The notes: a model not told the origin generated them from the sequence alone. A stretch of 64,000 nt of DNA from Falsirhodobacter flavus (GCA_029846755.1 JARWBI010000011.1:1-64000), one strand, 5' to 3'; counted from the stretch's first letter, positions 6,980 through 16,299 are shown. Translations and numbers: made by a program.

Positions 6980-7579
6980 TCAAATACCGGCAAATTTTTT
7001 TGTTAGGACTTCGGATACGTAACCGCCGATTGCCGTGGCGATGACGGTTGAAGCTGGTTGAAGCTGATGGGGATCTTGCTTCTGTATGATGCGTTCAACG
7101 ATATCGTCGGGGAGAGTTATCGATATCTCAAACAACTGGGGATCGTGAGGTCTAAAGGGCTTGGGCTTCCCACCAGTTTCAAGGAACTGCTGTCTTACGG
7201 CATTGCCTATATTGCGGCGCGCTCCCGTTTTGGCGTTCTTTTCCATACCGGAGAGAACTGTTTCAACTTTATCGACGAGCTGCTTCTCCATTTGTAGAGC
7301 GAGCCAGAACCTCTTGCCACCCGAAGATGTGGAAGCGGCCGGGGATTTTTTTGGCTTTTTCTCCTTCGCGGCCGAAGGGGATTGCCCAGCTTGTGGCCGT
7401 GCAGCTTCATTGATCGAGGGAGGCGTTGCCTGCGTATCTGGCAGCGTGCTGACGGCAATACCATGCTGTTCGTCAGCAGCTACAACCCCGGCCAGCTCAG
7501 CGGGACGCCCTTCGCCTCTGTGGTTGAGGCTGGGGATGCGGCGTTTGTTCAACCCAGTCTGAGTGCCCTTCCCGATCAT
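6980..7579 (-). CDS. ParA partner protein, putative DNA-binding partition factor (199 aa)
   Basis: Starts at ATG 7579, overlapping the ParA stop by four bases; the longer frame to 7624 lies inside parA and is rejected. The N-terminal ~80 residues are basic and Pro/Ala-rich (likely disordered). The C-terminal half is more ordered, with LFEISITLPDDIVERII followed by a helical stretch, which is suggestive of a ribbon-helix-helix-like unit as in small partition proteins or VirC2. Coupling to a ParA-type ATPase and to the adjacent G/T array supports a centromere-binding role. No family was firmly recognised. Confidence 0.6.
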   Translation of the reverse strand: MIGKGTQTGLNKRRIPSLNHRGEGRPAELAGVVAADEQHGIAVSTLPDTQATPPSINEAARPQAGQSPSAAKEKKPKKSPAASTSSGGKRFWLALQMEKQLVDKVETVLSGMEKNAKTGARRNIGNAVRQQFLETGGKPKPFRPHDPQLFEISITLPDDIVERIIQKQDPHQLQPASTVIATAIGGYVSEVLTKKFAGI

Positions 7580-8316
7580 GCTACGTCCTCCGCGCCAGTC
7601 GATGAGCCAATCACGCGGTCGCACTCGCTCAAAAGCGCCTTACAATCGGCCAGAGCATCCCCCATACGGTTGAGAGCCATTTTGTCGAGGCCCTTGGCGT
7701 CTGCATTGGCCTCGATCACTTTGTTAAGAAGTCCCTTCATAACGAGGTCAGAAAAGATCGCGGTGTCCTTGATTTCGGTGTCCATGCAAGGATGCTGGCT
7801 TTTGGCCGCATCTTTATAGTCCCTTGCAGCCACGGTCATCTTGCCCTCTGGCTTCATCATGGTGAAGACGACACGAGCCTGCCCGATTTCTCCAGTTTTG
7901 CCGAGTTCTTGGATGACATTCAAAGCGGGTGCCAACTCGGTCAGCTCAGTAGCGGCAGGCTTGAAGGGAAGGATTGTTAGTTCGGCATACCTCAATGCTT
8001 GCCGGTTGAAAGGATGGTCGGCCCCCGACAGGTTCAGAAGCGCGTAATCGAATTTGCCGGACTCATCCGCATCCATCAGGGCTTGCTCGAAATTGGCGAT
8101 CTTGGTGCCTTCGAAGTCATAGTAAGCGACTTCAAGGTTTTCATCCCAAGCGTCAATCTCTGATGAGTATGTTTTATACATCGCAAAATTTTGCTGTGGA
8201 TCGGAATCAATCAACAATGCAGTTTTACCGTCGGCCGAAATGGCATTGGCAAGCATCATAAGAGCCGTTGATTTTCCGGTCCCGCCCTTATGGCTATATG
8301 CTGCAATAACTTTCAT
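7576..8316 (-). CDS. ParA/VirC1-type ATPase
   Basis: A 246-residue deviant Walker ATPase. The P-loop KGGTGKST is at about residues 10-17, followed by LLIDSDPQQN (Walker A' region) near residue 45. Such proteins segregate plasmids with a centromere-binding partner, or in the VirC1 case help recruit the relaxosome. ATG 8316 gives the P-loop its usual distance from the N terminus and is preceded by AGGAG; the frame is open to 8358. It lacks the N-terminal domain of RepA/large ParA proteins. The following gene overlaps by four bases, and the G/T array lies just upstream. Confidence 0.8.
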   Translation of the reverse strand: MKVIAAYSHKGGTGKSTALMMLANAISADGKTALLIDSDPQQNFAMYKTYSSEIDAWDENLEVAYYDFEGTKIANFEQALMDADESGKFDYALLNLSGADHPFNRQALRYAELTILPFKPAATELTELAPALNVIQELGKTGEIGQARVVFTMMKPEGKMTVAARDYKDAAKSQHPCMDTEIKDTAIFSDLVMKGLLNKVIEANADAKGLDKMALNRMGDALADCKALLSECDRVIGSSTGAEDVA

Positions 8317-8354
8317 GGGGCTGCTCCTGTTTTCAATAAGGTAAAACGGAAAGT

Positions 8355-8775
8355 CCATGTAGGCAAGTGGGTATGTGGGTATGTTGTGATGTGCTCCTGT
8401 AGTAATGGGGACTTGTTGACCTGTGGTCCTGTGACGATGTTGACGTGTGTAGCTGTTGGGGTGTGGATCTGTGTATATGTAGACGTGTGGTGATGTAGGC
8501 GTGTTGTTATGTTGAATTGTGGCTAGGTTGGTATGTGGTGATGTTAACGTGTGGTGTTGTGGGTGTGTAGATATGTGGCTGTGTGGTGGTGAGGATGTGT
8601 AGGGATGTAGGGGTGAGGTTATATAGGTTTGGGGATATGTGGACGTGTGGCTATGTTGTCGGGTGGTGCTGTTGACGTGTGGTGATGTTGATATGTTGAT
8701 ATGTGGAGATGTGGACGTGTGGTGCTGTGCCCGAGTATAGATGTGGCGGTGTAGTTATGTGGGCTTGTGGGTTGG
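8355..8775. repeat. G/T-only hexamer-like array, putative partition centromere
   Basis: About 420 bases in which the plus strand is almost entirely G and T with scattered A and very few C. It is built from degenerate near-hexameric words such as ATGTGG, ACGTGTGG, TGATGT and ATGTTG. Larger words such as GACGTGTGGTGATGT recur. It starts at the parA promoter. Open frames on the minus strand through it (rich in HTST, HIST) are artefacts of the repeat. Position and periodicity resemble centromere arrays bound by ribbon-helix-helix partition proteins. Confidence 0.7.
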
Positions 8776-8885
8776 GCCGGGTTTCCGCAGCAGACTGGCA
8801 CGGGAATGTTTGAAAAGGTTCGAAACAGTTCGGTCCGTGAGGGCGCATATGCATAGCGCCCCCAGAATGGCACTCTGACGCCCTC

Positions 8886-10013
8886 CTAAGGGTTCGCCGC
8901 TACCCTTACCGCCTGAACGGTCCTTGCGGCCTCTACGGGGAAAATTTGGGCCATGTAGCGCGAGTAGTTGGCGTAAGAGATTGTGGCCGCGTTCAAACCG
9001 TCGCCTTGATAGTATGAGCGTCCGTTCGCGAGAGGGAAGCCCGCCCAGACCTTCGCAAGTTCCACTTTGAAGGTGTCGAGGCTCATGCTGCCGTCTTTCA
9101 AGGCCAGATAACCGGCGTCGATGATGAGGATGTTTGCGAAGGCGTCCTGGATCTTGGGGCTGAACACCGTATCGATGCTTAGGCCGGTTCTGGCGATAAG
9201 GCGGTTTAGGGTCGAGGGGATGATCTGGTATCGCCCGATCGCATGTTGCCGGCCGGGAGTGTCGCGGGTCCATTGCTGGATTTCACGCAGGGTCATTGTT
9301 GATGCGGGTTTCGGAGGCGGGATTCGACCCGACAGGTTGTAGGCGTCGTAACCGTGCTGGCGGCTTTCGGCGTGGAAGATGACAGCCCGCACCTTTTCCA
9401 GTTCGTCGTTTCCTGCGGGCATCACGAAGGGGGCGCGGCGGGCACTGGATTGAGGCTGGCTGCGGGGCGTCAGGTCGAAGGATGACTTCACCTCGACACC
9501 ATGGAAGGACGATCCAGGCTGCGCGTCACTGGACGGGGCAGGGCGGGCCTCGAAGGACGATCCCGAAGACCACGACGACGCTGACGACGACCAGCTATCG
9601 GCCGCGGCGGGCAGGGCGAGGAAGGCGAGGGCCAAGGAGGCTGCAACCCCTCTGGCGAGAGGTCGCAGCCACGCCTTTTTTTGGTCGGGCGCATGGGCGC
9701 CCGACGCGAAGGCGAGGGGAATGGAGGCTTCGCCCCCGTCTGCGAGGGGACGAAGCCAAGCCTCTTGGTGGTCGGTCCGAAGGTGGACCTCCTTAGATTT
9801 CAGACACACCTGACGCAGCTCGCTGCAAACGCCGTTTAAAGCATTGTAAACAATGCTTTTTCGGTCGTTAAAGATGGTAAATCGTCTACCGGAGCAAAAT
9901 ATACGTGTTTTCCATGACTTACGAGGTCCGTGGCACGCCGTGCCACGAGCGTGGCACGGCGTGCCACGGCCATTCAGGCGCAATTCGAGGGTGATTTCGG
10001 TCATCTGTCCCAT
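8886..10013 (-). CDS. Lysozyme-like muramidase / lytic transglycosylase of the transfer region
   Basis: The C-terminal ~170 residues form a lysozyme-like domain close to GH104 (lambda endolysin type): HAESRQHGYDAYN with the catalytic Glu, then AIGRYQIIPSTLNRL and FSPKIQDAFANILI. It would open peptidoglycan for the transfer channel. A Sec-like hydrophobic stretch (ASLALAFLALPAAADS) lies before it, followed by a Ser-rich linker. The start is uncertain. The frame is open to ATG 10013, which has a good AGAGG site, but the ~110 residues before the signal-like stretch look non-coding and contain palindromes and a duplicated segment. GTG 9809 is another option. Confidence 0.6.
   Translation of the reverse strand: MGQMTEITLELRLNGRGTPCHARGTACHGPRKSWKTRIFCSGRRFTIFNDRKSIVYNALNGVCSELRQVCLKSKEVHLRTDHQEAWLRPLADGGEASIPLAFASGAHAPDQKKAWLRPLARGVAASLALAFLALPAAADSWSSSASSWSSGSSFEARPAPSSDAQPGSSFHGVEVKSSFDLTPRSQPQSSARRAPFVMPAGNDELEKVRAVIFHAESRQHGYDAYNLSGRIPPPKPASTMTLREIQQWTRDTPGRQHAIGRYQIIPSTLNRLIARTGLSIDTVFSPKIQDAFANILIIDAGYLALKDGSMSLDTFKVELAKVWAGFPLANGRSYYQGDGLNAATISYANYSRYMAQIFPVEAARTVQAVRVAANP
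9838..9862 (+). terminator. AT-rich hairpin with T run
   Basis: AAAGCATTG (9838-9846) pairs with CAATGCTTT (9851-9859), followed on the plus strand by TTT. No rightward gene ends here, so its role is unclear. It sits within the doubtful N-terminal extension of the muramidase frame, which argues that the true start of that gene lies to its left. Confidence 0.45.
9930..9967. repeat. Two tandem 17-bp palindromes
   Basis: GTGGCACGCCGTGCCAC (9930-9946) and GTGGCACGGCGTGCCAC (9951-9967) are near-identical perfect palindromes separated by four bases. They lie just downstream of the coiled-coil gene at 10019 and upstream of the muramidase gene. They could form RNA hairpins that attenuate the leftward operon or serve as dimeric operator sites. 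Confidence 0.75.
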
Positions 10014-10018
10014 GATCT

Positions 10019-10582
10019 TTACCTCTCTTTTTCGGTTTCGCGATGGATGGCCGGATCGGCAATTTGCCTCTCCGCTTCTTTGTCGGGTTGCTTCTGGCCG
10101 CTGTGGTTGTGGATGAGACGTTCAAGCATTTGCGCCTCCTTGCCGTGGTCGTATTCCGGCACTTCGATGCCCTCTCTGGCCCGCCACGAAATGAGGGTGC
10201 CGCGAAGTTCCATGATGATCGGGAGTGCCTTGTCCATAAGCCGCTCGGCATGGTCAGCGCCGTTGGCTGTCGCCAAGATGAGGACCTGCCGGAAGACGTG
10301 CAGTTCCCGCACGATCTGACCGAGCATCATCACCTCGTTCCGTGTGGCGAGGCGGTGCTGTTCCAGAAATTGCTCGTAGCGTTTATCGAGGCGATCGAGC
10401 TGCGTTTTCAGTTCGATGTTCACGGACGCCAGCACTTCATGTTGGTTCTGAAGATGCTGAATACCTGCTTCAAGATGGTCCGAGTTCGGCAGTTCTCCGG
10501 GAGGGCATTGGGCGACGGTCAGCGCCTTGGCGCGTTCGCCGAGGACGAAGCGGAATTTGTTATCGATATTCTCTTTTCTCAC
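10019..10582 (-). CDS. Hypothetical coiled-coil protein (187 aa) coupled to the relaxase
   Basis: GTG start at 10582 overlaps the relaxase stop (GTGA). The protein is soluble and largely helical, with a coiled-coil region (HLQNQHEVLASVNIELKTQL...DRLDKRYEQFLEQ) in the first half and a basic/His-rich tail. No known domain. Tight coupling to traI suggests a relaxosome or transfer accessory role, which is inference only. Two palindromes and the muramidase follow it. Confidence 0.65.
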   Translation of the reverse strand: MRKENIDNKFRFVLGERAKALTVAQCPPGELPNSDHLEAGIQHLQNQHEVLASVNIELKTQLDRLDKRYEQFLEQHRLATRNEVMMLGQIVRELHVFRQVLILATANGADHAERLMDKALPIIMELRGTLISWRAREGIEVPEYDHGKEAQMLERLIHNHSGQKQPDKEAERQIADPAIHRETEKER

Positions 10583-13500
10583 CGGATCGGACCTTCCTTG
10601 ACCTTCTGCATCTGCTCGATTTCCTTCAGCGCACCCGCGATGTCGGGCGCATCACGTTCCTTGAGGGCTTGCCGTTCTTTGCTCGCCTGACGGTCCAGAA
10701 TGGTGTCCAGATCCTTGAACGTGCGTTCGGGCAGGATGGAATCCGATTGCTTCTGGCCGTCCTTGTCGGCCTCCATCGCCTTTAGGGCGGCGGCATCGTC
10801 ACGCTGCTTCTGGGCGTAGGCGTCGAGTGCGGCGGGCCTGTCGCCCGTGTTTTTCTCGATCGTGTCAGCAAGTTTTTTGGGATCGGTCGTCACCAAAGTC
10901 ACGCTGTCACGCGCGCGGCTGATGTTCACATAGAAGGCTTTCTGCGTCGAAAGCGTCTCTGTGGCGCTCATTCCAACGATGATCCGGTCCACTGTTGCCC
11001 CCTGAAAATCGTGGGCCGTGGCCGAATATGCGTGGTCCAAACCCCGCGCTGCCATGCTGTCAGAGGGCAGGGTAGCCGTCTTTCCGTCCGCAAATCTGAC
11101 CCGAATGTTGCTCTGGTCGATGGTCTCAATGGTGCCTTTCGCCCCATTGGTCACGCCCGATTGTCTGTCAGTGATGGCAAATTTCACCTTGTCACCCGCC
11201 GCGAAGTCCCGCTCCTTGCGCTCATAGGCTACGAGGGCAGGGGGGGCCGACAGGTCTTTCGCAAGGCTGATACGCGCGGTATCTCCCCCCTTCTCGGGGC
11301 GCAAAACGAGGCTATGGGAGCGTTCGCTTTTGTCTTCGACAACGTAGACTTCGCCCTTTTTCAGCCCCTCTGACTTGTAGCCACGTAGGGGCACAACGAC
11401 ATCGCCCACCTTGTAACTGGCCGCGTCCTTGGCCTCTGCGACGGTCAAGTTTAGGGGATGCAGCACGGATTGCTTGACGTCATCGGCGCCAATCAATCGT
11501 TCGTTTTTAAGCGTTTCTCGAATCTCCGCATTGACCTTTTCGCGTACATCGTTCGTCAAAACGACAATTCCGGTTTGCGCTCTTTCATTCGATCTGAGGG
11601 CGAGCCACGTTTCTGCGATTGCCGAAGGCAGAAGCTGATTGGTATTCGGCGTCTTAATTCTGCCGATATTATTAAAGGCCTCTTTCACTTCGCCTTTGAT
11701 AGCATAATATACAGCGGCCCTTGCACTGTCGTCCCGTTGGCGCTGGATGTCGGTCATGATGGCCGTAGGCATTCCAACCCTCTGTAGCTGATCGAAGGGC
11801 GTCCCTGCGCTGACGGCATCGAGCTGCTTGACGTCACCGACAAGGATGACGCGGGCATAGTTCGCGCGGTTGAATGCCGACATCAGATCGCGCATGTCGG
11901 CGGTGCTGACCATCGAGGCTTCATCGATGACGAGGATCGATTTGCTCTTGTCCCCGAGCTTATCGTTGGCCGCGTTGATCTTCAGCATGGCCGTGGTGGT
12001 GGGGTTGGATATTGCGCTGTTCAGCTCGCTAACCGCTTTAATGGTCGCTGCGGCACCTTCGACTGCGTATCCGGCTTTTTCGGCATAGCTGCGCAGGACC
12101 GAGAGCATGTAGGTCTTGCCCGTGCCCGCGTAACCTTGGACGCCTTTATACCGTCCGGTGCCAGTCAGGCCGTTGACGATGGCATCCTTTTGCCCTTGGG
12201 TCAGGGTCGTTTTGTCCAGATCGTTTTTCAGGCGGGTTTCGCCTGTCTTGATCTGTTTGCCCGCTCCGTTGACATAGGGGGGCAGGGCAGGGGGGCGTTC
12301 CCCGCGCGCATCGCGCCACTCCTGCAGCACACGGCGTTCTGCGGCCAGCGTAGCATCGTCAGTAAAGAGCTTGACGGTGGTGCGTTCCTGGAACGTCCTG
12401 TCTTCGGGGTCGGCCTTGGTCACTTGCCAACTGTTGCGCCGTGTATCGATCTGCTGACCGGCCTTGTCGGTGACGGTGACAGCCTGATCGCCGGTGCGGG
12501 ACAGATAGACGCTATCGCCTTTCTGGACCTCAGCCGCCTCGATAGCGCGTTTCATGTCCACGCCCCAGATTGTGTGTTCGCTACCGGCCGTCTGAACGGT
12601 CACATAGTAGCTTTCCTTGTTCTTCGGATCGTTCTGGTAGGGGGCAGGGCCGAAGTCCTTCAGGGTGCCGCCTTTGGTCCCGCCTTTTTCCTGAACCTCT
12701 TTCCATTCATGGACATGCACGGACACGAGGCGACCGCTGGCCTCGGCGGCTTTCATCGCCCCTTCGATATGCTCGATGCTGGCACCCTTGGTCGTGTTCA
12801 GGGCCGTTTTCAGCACATCGGCCTCGGAATAGACCGCCGCCCGCTCACTGATATGCTGAATGGCGAACTCTACCGCCTTCGCGCCAATCTGCTGCGGCGT
12901 GTCGGGCAGGGTGGGTTCTCTGGACGCGCCGGGAAGTTGCAGCGCCTTTGCCAACCCCGCGTCGTCGCGGACCTTTTGAAGCTGATCCAGCGAGAAACCG
13001 AAGGTCTGCGCCTCTTTGGCCCATGCGTCTTTCAATTCGTCGCGTTCGATGCCGCTGGACTTGCTGCGCCGTGTGGCGAGGGCGGCGAGGGCGCTGCTGA
13101 CGGCGCTCCTGTCGCCGCCGCGTTCGTCCAGTGCGGCTTCGATCTCCTGCCGCCGCTTCGAGAAGCCGTCCATCAGCTCCTTCGGCACGCCGCGGATTTC
13201 CGTGATCCCGTCCTTGCCGGTGCGATCGACCTCATAGCCGATCTTTTCGAGGTTCTGGGCCAGCTCGTTGCGATAGACCGCGCCGATCAGCATCTTGTTG
13301 CGATAGATCTGTTCGTTGGAAAGCGCGGTCCATTTTCCGTCTTCGCTCAGCACCATGTTCTGAATGACTGCATGGGTATGAAGCTGCGGATCGAGGGCGC
13401 GGGACGTATCGTGCCGGAACAGGCCCGCGATCATCTTGCCGGACACTTGCTGCATTTCACCATCGACCTCGCGGCGCGTGGTGACATAGCGATCTTCGAC

Positions 13501-13908
13501 AAAGCCCATCGCGGATTTGACAGCGGCATCGTGGGCGGCGGTCACGCGCTCGTCGCCCACAACAAGCGCCATGACCGAGACGGATTTGTTGGCAGAGAAG
13601 GTCAGATCGAGGCCGGGGCGATGCTGCCGCTCACCATCGACTATGCGACCGAGCGTCTGGCCTTCTTTCCATTCCCCATCCTTATCCTTTTCCGTGGGGG
13701 GCGCGTGGCCCTCCAGCATGTCGGAAAAGGTCTTGTCATCGATCCGGTCGGCAAACTCGGACTGGCCCGCCTCGACCAGATGTTCCGCGCCCTTTCCAAA
13801 CCAGCTTGCCGCTGCTTCGGCCTCGGGGCTGCCGGCAATATAGTAGCCTTCAGCCTTATAGTAGCCGCTGGCGGCGGCACCGGCGCTGACATTGCTGGCC
13901 GACATCAT
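10579..13908 (-). CDS. traI: MobF relaxase/helicase, TraI/TrwC family
   Basis: An 1109-residue conjugative relaxase that nicks oriT, stays bound to the 5' end and unwinds the transferred strand. The N-terminal relaxase domain has the paired catalytic tyrosines (GYYKAEGYY; Tyr16/17 and 22/23) and the three-His metal site (His166 and LHTHA, about 177/179). The helicase part has a P-loop GYAGTGKT near residue 595, Walker B VIDEASM near 657 and a late SATAHDFQGA motif. It is shorter than F TraI (1756 aa), close to TrwC-type length. Its start overlaps the TraD stop by four bases. oriT itself was not identified. Confidence 0.92.
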   Translation of the reverse strand: MMSASNVSAGAAASGYYKAEGYYIAGSPEAEAAASWFGKGAEHLVEAGQSEFADRIDDKTFSDMLEGHAPPTEKDKDGEWKEGQTLGRIVDGERQHRPGLDLTFSANKSVSVMALVVGDERVTAAHDAAVKSAMGFVEDRYVTTRREVDGEMQQVSGKMIAGLFRHDTSRALDPQLHTHAVIQNMVLSEDGKWTALSNEQIYRNKMLIGAVYRNELAQNLEKIGYEVDRTGKDGITEIRGVPKELMDGFSKRRQEIEAALDERGGDRSAVSSALAALATRRSKSSGIERDELKDAWAKEAQTFGFSLDQLQKVRDDAGLAKALQLPGASREPTLPDTPQQIGAKAVEFAIQHISERAAVYSEADVLKTALNTTKGASIEHIEGAMKAAEASGRLVSVHVHEWKEVQEKGGTKGGTLKDFGPAPYQNDPKNKESYYVTVQTAGSEHTIWGVDMKRAIEAAEVQKGDSVYLSRTGDQAVTVTDKAGQQIDTRRNSWQVTKADPEDRTFQERTTVKLFTDDATLAAERRVLQEWRDARGERPPALPPYVNGAGKQIKTGETRLKNDLDKTTLTQGQKDAIVNGLTGTGRYKGVQGYAGTGKTYMLSVLRSYAEKAGYAVEGAAATIKAVSELNSAISNPTTTAMLKINAANDKLGDKSKSILVIDEASMVSTADMRDLMSAFNRANYARVILVGDVKQLDAVSAGTPFDQLQRVGMPTAIMTDIQRQRDDSARAAVYYAIKGEVKEAFNNIGRIKTPNTNQLLPSAIAETWLALRSNERAQTGIVVLTNDVREKVNAEIRETLKNERLIGADDVKQSVLHPLNLTVAEAKDAASYKVGDVVVPLRGYKSEGLKKGEVYVVEDKSERSHSLVLRPEKGGDTARISLAKDLSAPPALVAYERKERDFAAGDKVKFAITDRQSGVTNGAKGTIETIDQSNIRVRFADGKTATLPSDSMAARGLDHAYSATAHDFQGATVDRIIVGMSATETLSTQKAFYVNISRARDSVTLVTTDPKKLADTIEKNTGDRPAALDAYAQKQRDDAAALKAMEADKDGQKQSDSILPERTFKDLDTILDRQASKERQALKERDAPDIAGALKEIEQMQKVKEGPIR

Positions 13909-16247
13909 ACCAGATCACCGCCGTCGCGCTGGAGGGCCGCGTGCGGGTCTGTCGCGTCGGTATCAGCCTCATCGGAGGGCGCGGGCGCAGGCGGTGAATC
14001 TGGTGCGGGCTTTGTGTCGGGCGGGGCAGGGGTGCCGGACGGAAAGGCGACCACGGTCGCCGTCTGCACGCCCTGTTCAGCCAATCGCCGCACATCCTGA
14101 TAGCGTGGCACGGTGACAATGTGGGTGCCGGTTTCTGATTTGCGCGGCCGGCTACCGATCATGGCATCCATATTCGGCGTCAGGCGGAACACCGGCTTTT
14201 CCTGACCTTCCGCACGGTGGCGGTAGAAATGGTCCCACATCAGATCGACATCGACATCCGCTAGGGGCGCAACGAAGCGTCCGCTATTGGTGTCGAACTG
14301 CGGCTCCGTGGCCTCCCTGCGCCATGCCTCGAATGCGGCAAGCTGCTGTTCAACCGGCCATGCCACGAACTTCGCCCGCCGTTCTGCCTCGACCTCGCTG
14401 AGAAGCTGCGGCGCGAAATGAGCAGGAATGGAGGCTTCTTCTTCGGCGGGGGCAGGGGTCTTGTCGGGGTCCATCCCGTCCATGTCGAAGCCCGTGCCTT
14501 CATATGGCACCAGCTTTTCCGCGCGGGCCTCGGTCGTGATCGGCTCGAAATAGACCTTGGCCGTGGGGGCGTCGTAGGCGAAGCGGATAAAGGCGTGGAA
14601 CTGGGGCAGGGCTTGGATCTCGGAGGCGGTCACAATGGGCCGCTCGACCCGCTGGCTGATAAAGGCCACGCCGTCGCGGCTTTCGTGGGCACCGAAGGAC
14701 AGGTTTTCGCGCTGCTCGACCAGATCTTCGAAGCCGAGGGATTCAGAGAACAGCTTGGCCGTGCGAGCATCGGGGGTGTTGAAGACGACGCGGTTGTTCA
14801 GGGTGCCGCTGATCGACTGTGCGCCTTTATCGCCATAGATGTCTTCAAGCTGCGAATAGACCTGATAGCCGAGAACGAAAGCGCCGCCGAATTGCCGGAT
14901 CTCTGCCAGCTTGGAGACGAGGAAGGGCAGCCGGTTCAGGGTCGGAACCTCATCGATGAAGAACCACAGCGACGGGTCACGCTTTTCCTCGCAGGTCATC
15001 AGCGCGTTAGCAGCAACTTCGATGACCGTGGAAATGATGTTGCGGGTGGCGGCCGAATGTTCGGCATCGCCGGTCAGGAAGATGAAGCCTGGCTTGTCCG
15101 ACTTGACCCATTCGCGCATCGAGAAGGGTTCGCCGTCATCGCGCAGAAATTCCAAAAAGCGCAGCGATGCGATCATGTTGGCACGGATGGAAGCCGAGGT
15201 TTTTTCGACATGGGCACCGAAGAAGTGCTGACCCGGCGTTCCGGCCACCAGTTTTTCCAATTCCTCCGCCTTGATCGTCATGATGGCGCGGCGCAGGTCC
15301 CGGTTGGTCGGCGTCTTGGCCTTGATGAGCGACCGCGCGGCATATTCAAAGACGAGGCGGGCCGTCTGGCTCCAGAAGGGGTCCCCTTCGCCCGCGCGTT
15401 GCGGGATCATGACCTCTGCGACCTGAGCAATGGCTTCGGGCGTCCGCGCTTCAAGGAAGGGCGACCAGACCTTTGAGCGGGCATCGAACGGGTTGATGAT
15501 GATGTCCGTCTCGGGATCGTAGAAGTCCCGAACCAGCGCCCCCATCTTGTCGTAGACCACGGCGCGGCCATTCTGTGCTCGAACCGTGCCAAGCATTTCC
15601 TTGATGGCATTCGTCTTACCGACACCCACCGTTCCGAAGATGCCCGTCTGCGCCTCGACGGAGTTGGGCGGGAATGGGATGTTGGCGATGGTGTAGGGCG
15701 GGCCCTTTTTCGTGTCGCGGCCGAACCGCTTGCGATAGGTCTTCCACTTCTTCTGCGACCACTTCGAAAGCTCCGGCTGGCTTATGAGTTTGCTGCCGCG
15801 AACGTGCTCGTTTTCGCCAAGATTGCGACCGGCATAGACGAATACGGCTGATCCCATAAGGAAGGCCAGCATCGCCGGAACGGCCGCATACCATGCAAAG
15901 AGCGAGGCATTTGCAGAGTATTCCTCTGCAACAGTGCGAAGACGGGTATCGGCTGCGATCTGCCCTGCCGTCCGCGTCAGCCTGCGGTTCTGGAAATCCG
16001 TATAGGTCAACGGCTTTTCCGCGTTGTCCATCGCCACGTTGTAGTCAGCGAGGAAGATGGCGAACGTCTCGCGGATGTGGCGGATCTCGTAGTTGGCGGC
16101 GATCAACACGCAGTAGGTCAGGGTGAATGCCCCCAAGGCCATGAAAAGCGAAGTGCGGAGCACCTGCGCCGCCATCCTCCACCAGTGCTGCGTCGTTTGA
16201 CCGCCGCGAACGAAGCGCGTGGGCTGATTTCTCTTTGCAACGCTCAT
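13905..16247 (-). CDS. traD: Type IV coupling protein TraD
   Basis: A 780-residue inner-membrane ATPase that links the relaxosome to the mating channel. Two N-terminal membrane segments (about residues 32-52 and 113-137) precede the cytoplasmic motor. The motor has a P-loop GTVGVGKTNA near residue 206 and Walker B WFFIDEVPTL near 427. The C-terminal tail is Pro/Asp-rich, as in F TraD, where it contacts the relaxosome. Transcribed leftward with traI from a promoter region shared with the divergent dsbA-like gene; a palindrome at 16281-16299 lies in that gap. Confidence 0.92.
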   Translation of the reverse strand: MSVAKRNQPTRFVRGGQTTQHWWRMAAQVLRTSLFMALGAFTLTYCVLIAANYEIRHIRETFAIFLADYNVAMDNAEKPLTYTDFQNRRLTRTAGQIAADTRLRTVAEEYSANASLFAWYAAVPAMLAFLMGSAVFVYAGRNLGENEHVRGSKLISQPELSKWSQKKWKTYRKRFGRDTKKGPPYTIANIPFPPNSVEAQTGIFGTVGVGKTNAIKEMLGTVRAQNGRAVVYDKMGALVRDFYDPETDIIINPFDARSKVWSPFLEARTPEAIAQVAEVMIPQRAGEGDPFWSQTARLVFEYAARSLIKAKTPTNRDLRRAIMTIKAEELEKLVAGTPGQHFFGAHVEKTSASIRANMIASLRFLEFLRDDGEPFSMREWVKSDKPGFIFLTGDAEHSAATRNIISTVIEVAANALMTCEEKRDPSLWFFIDEVPTLNRLPFLVSKLAEIRQFGGAFVLGYQVYSQLEDIYGDKGAQSISGTLNNRVVFNTPDARTAKLFSESLGFEDLVEQRENLSFGAHESRDGVAFISQRVERPIVTASEIQALPQFHAFIRFAYDAPTAKVYFEPITTEARAEKLVPYEGTGFDMDGMDPDKTPAPAEEEASIPAHFAPQLLSEVEAERRAKFVAWPVEQQLAAFEAWRREATEPQFDTNSGRFVAPLADVDVDLMWDHFYRHRAEGQEKPVFRLTPNMDAMIGSRPRKSETGTHIVTVPRYQDVRRLAEQGVQTATVVAFPSGTPAPPDTKPAPDSPPAPAPSDEADTDATDPHAALQRDGGDLV

Positions 16248-16280
16248 TTGCGGCTTCCTCTGCTTTCAATATTTGGTAAG

Positions 16281-16299
16281 ACTATAAAACACGTTTAGT
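16281..16299. promoter_or_regulatory. Putative operator in the traD/dsbA divergent promoter
   Basis: ACTATAAAACACGTTTAGT is an imperfect palindrome in the 100-base gap between divergent traD and the DsbA-like gene. A further half-site ACTAAAAC follows at 16301. It matches the palindrome at 56981-56999, upstream of traA, at 14 of 19 positions. Two transfer promoters sharing such a site suggests one regulator for both. Confidence 0.5.

Noticed and set aside
6980..8358. ParA and partner as a repABC-type replication locus
   Set aside because: The ParA protein is small, the partner is not RepB-like and no RepC follows, so it is not evidence of a repABC origin in this window.
8619..8873. Minus-strand frames through the G/T array rich in His, Thr and Pro
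   Set aside because: They translate the repeat itself in several frames; the periodicity explains the lack of stops.
12136..14100. A 654-codon plus-strand frame opposite traI
   Set aside because: Covers the relaxase domain on the other strand; TraI motifs leave no doubt which strand codes.
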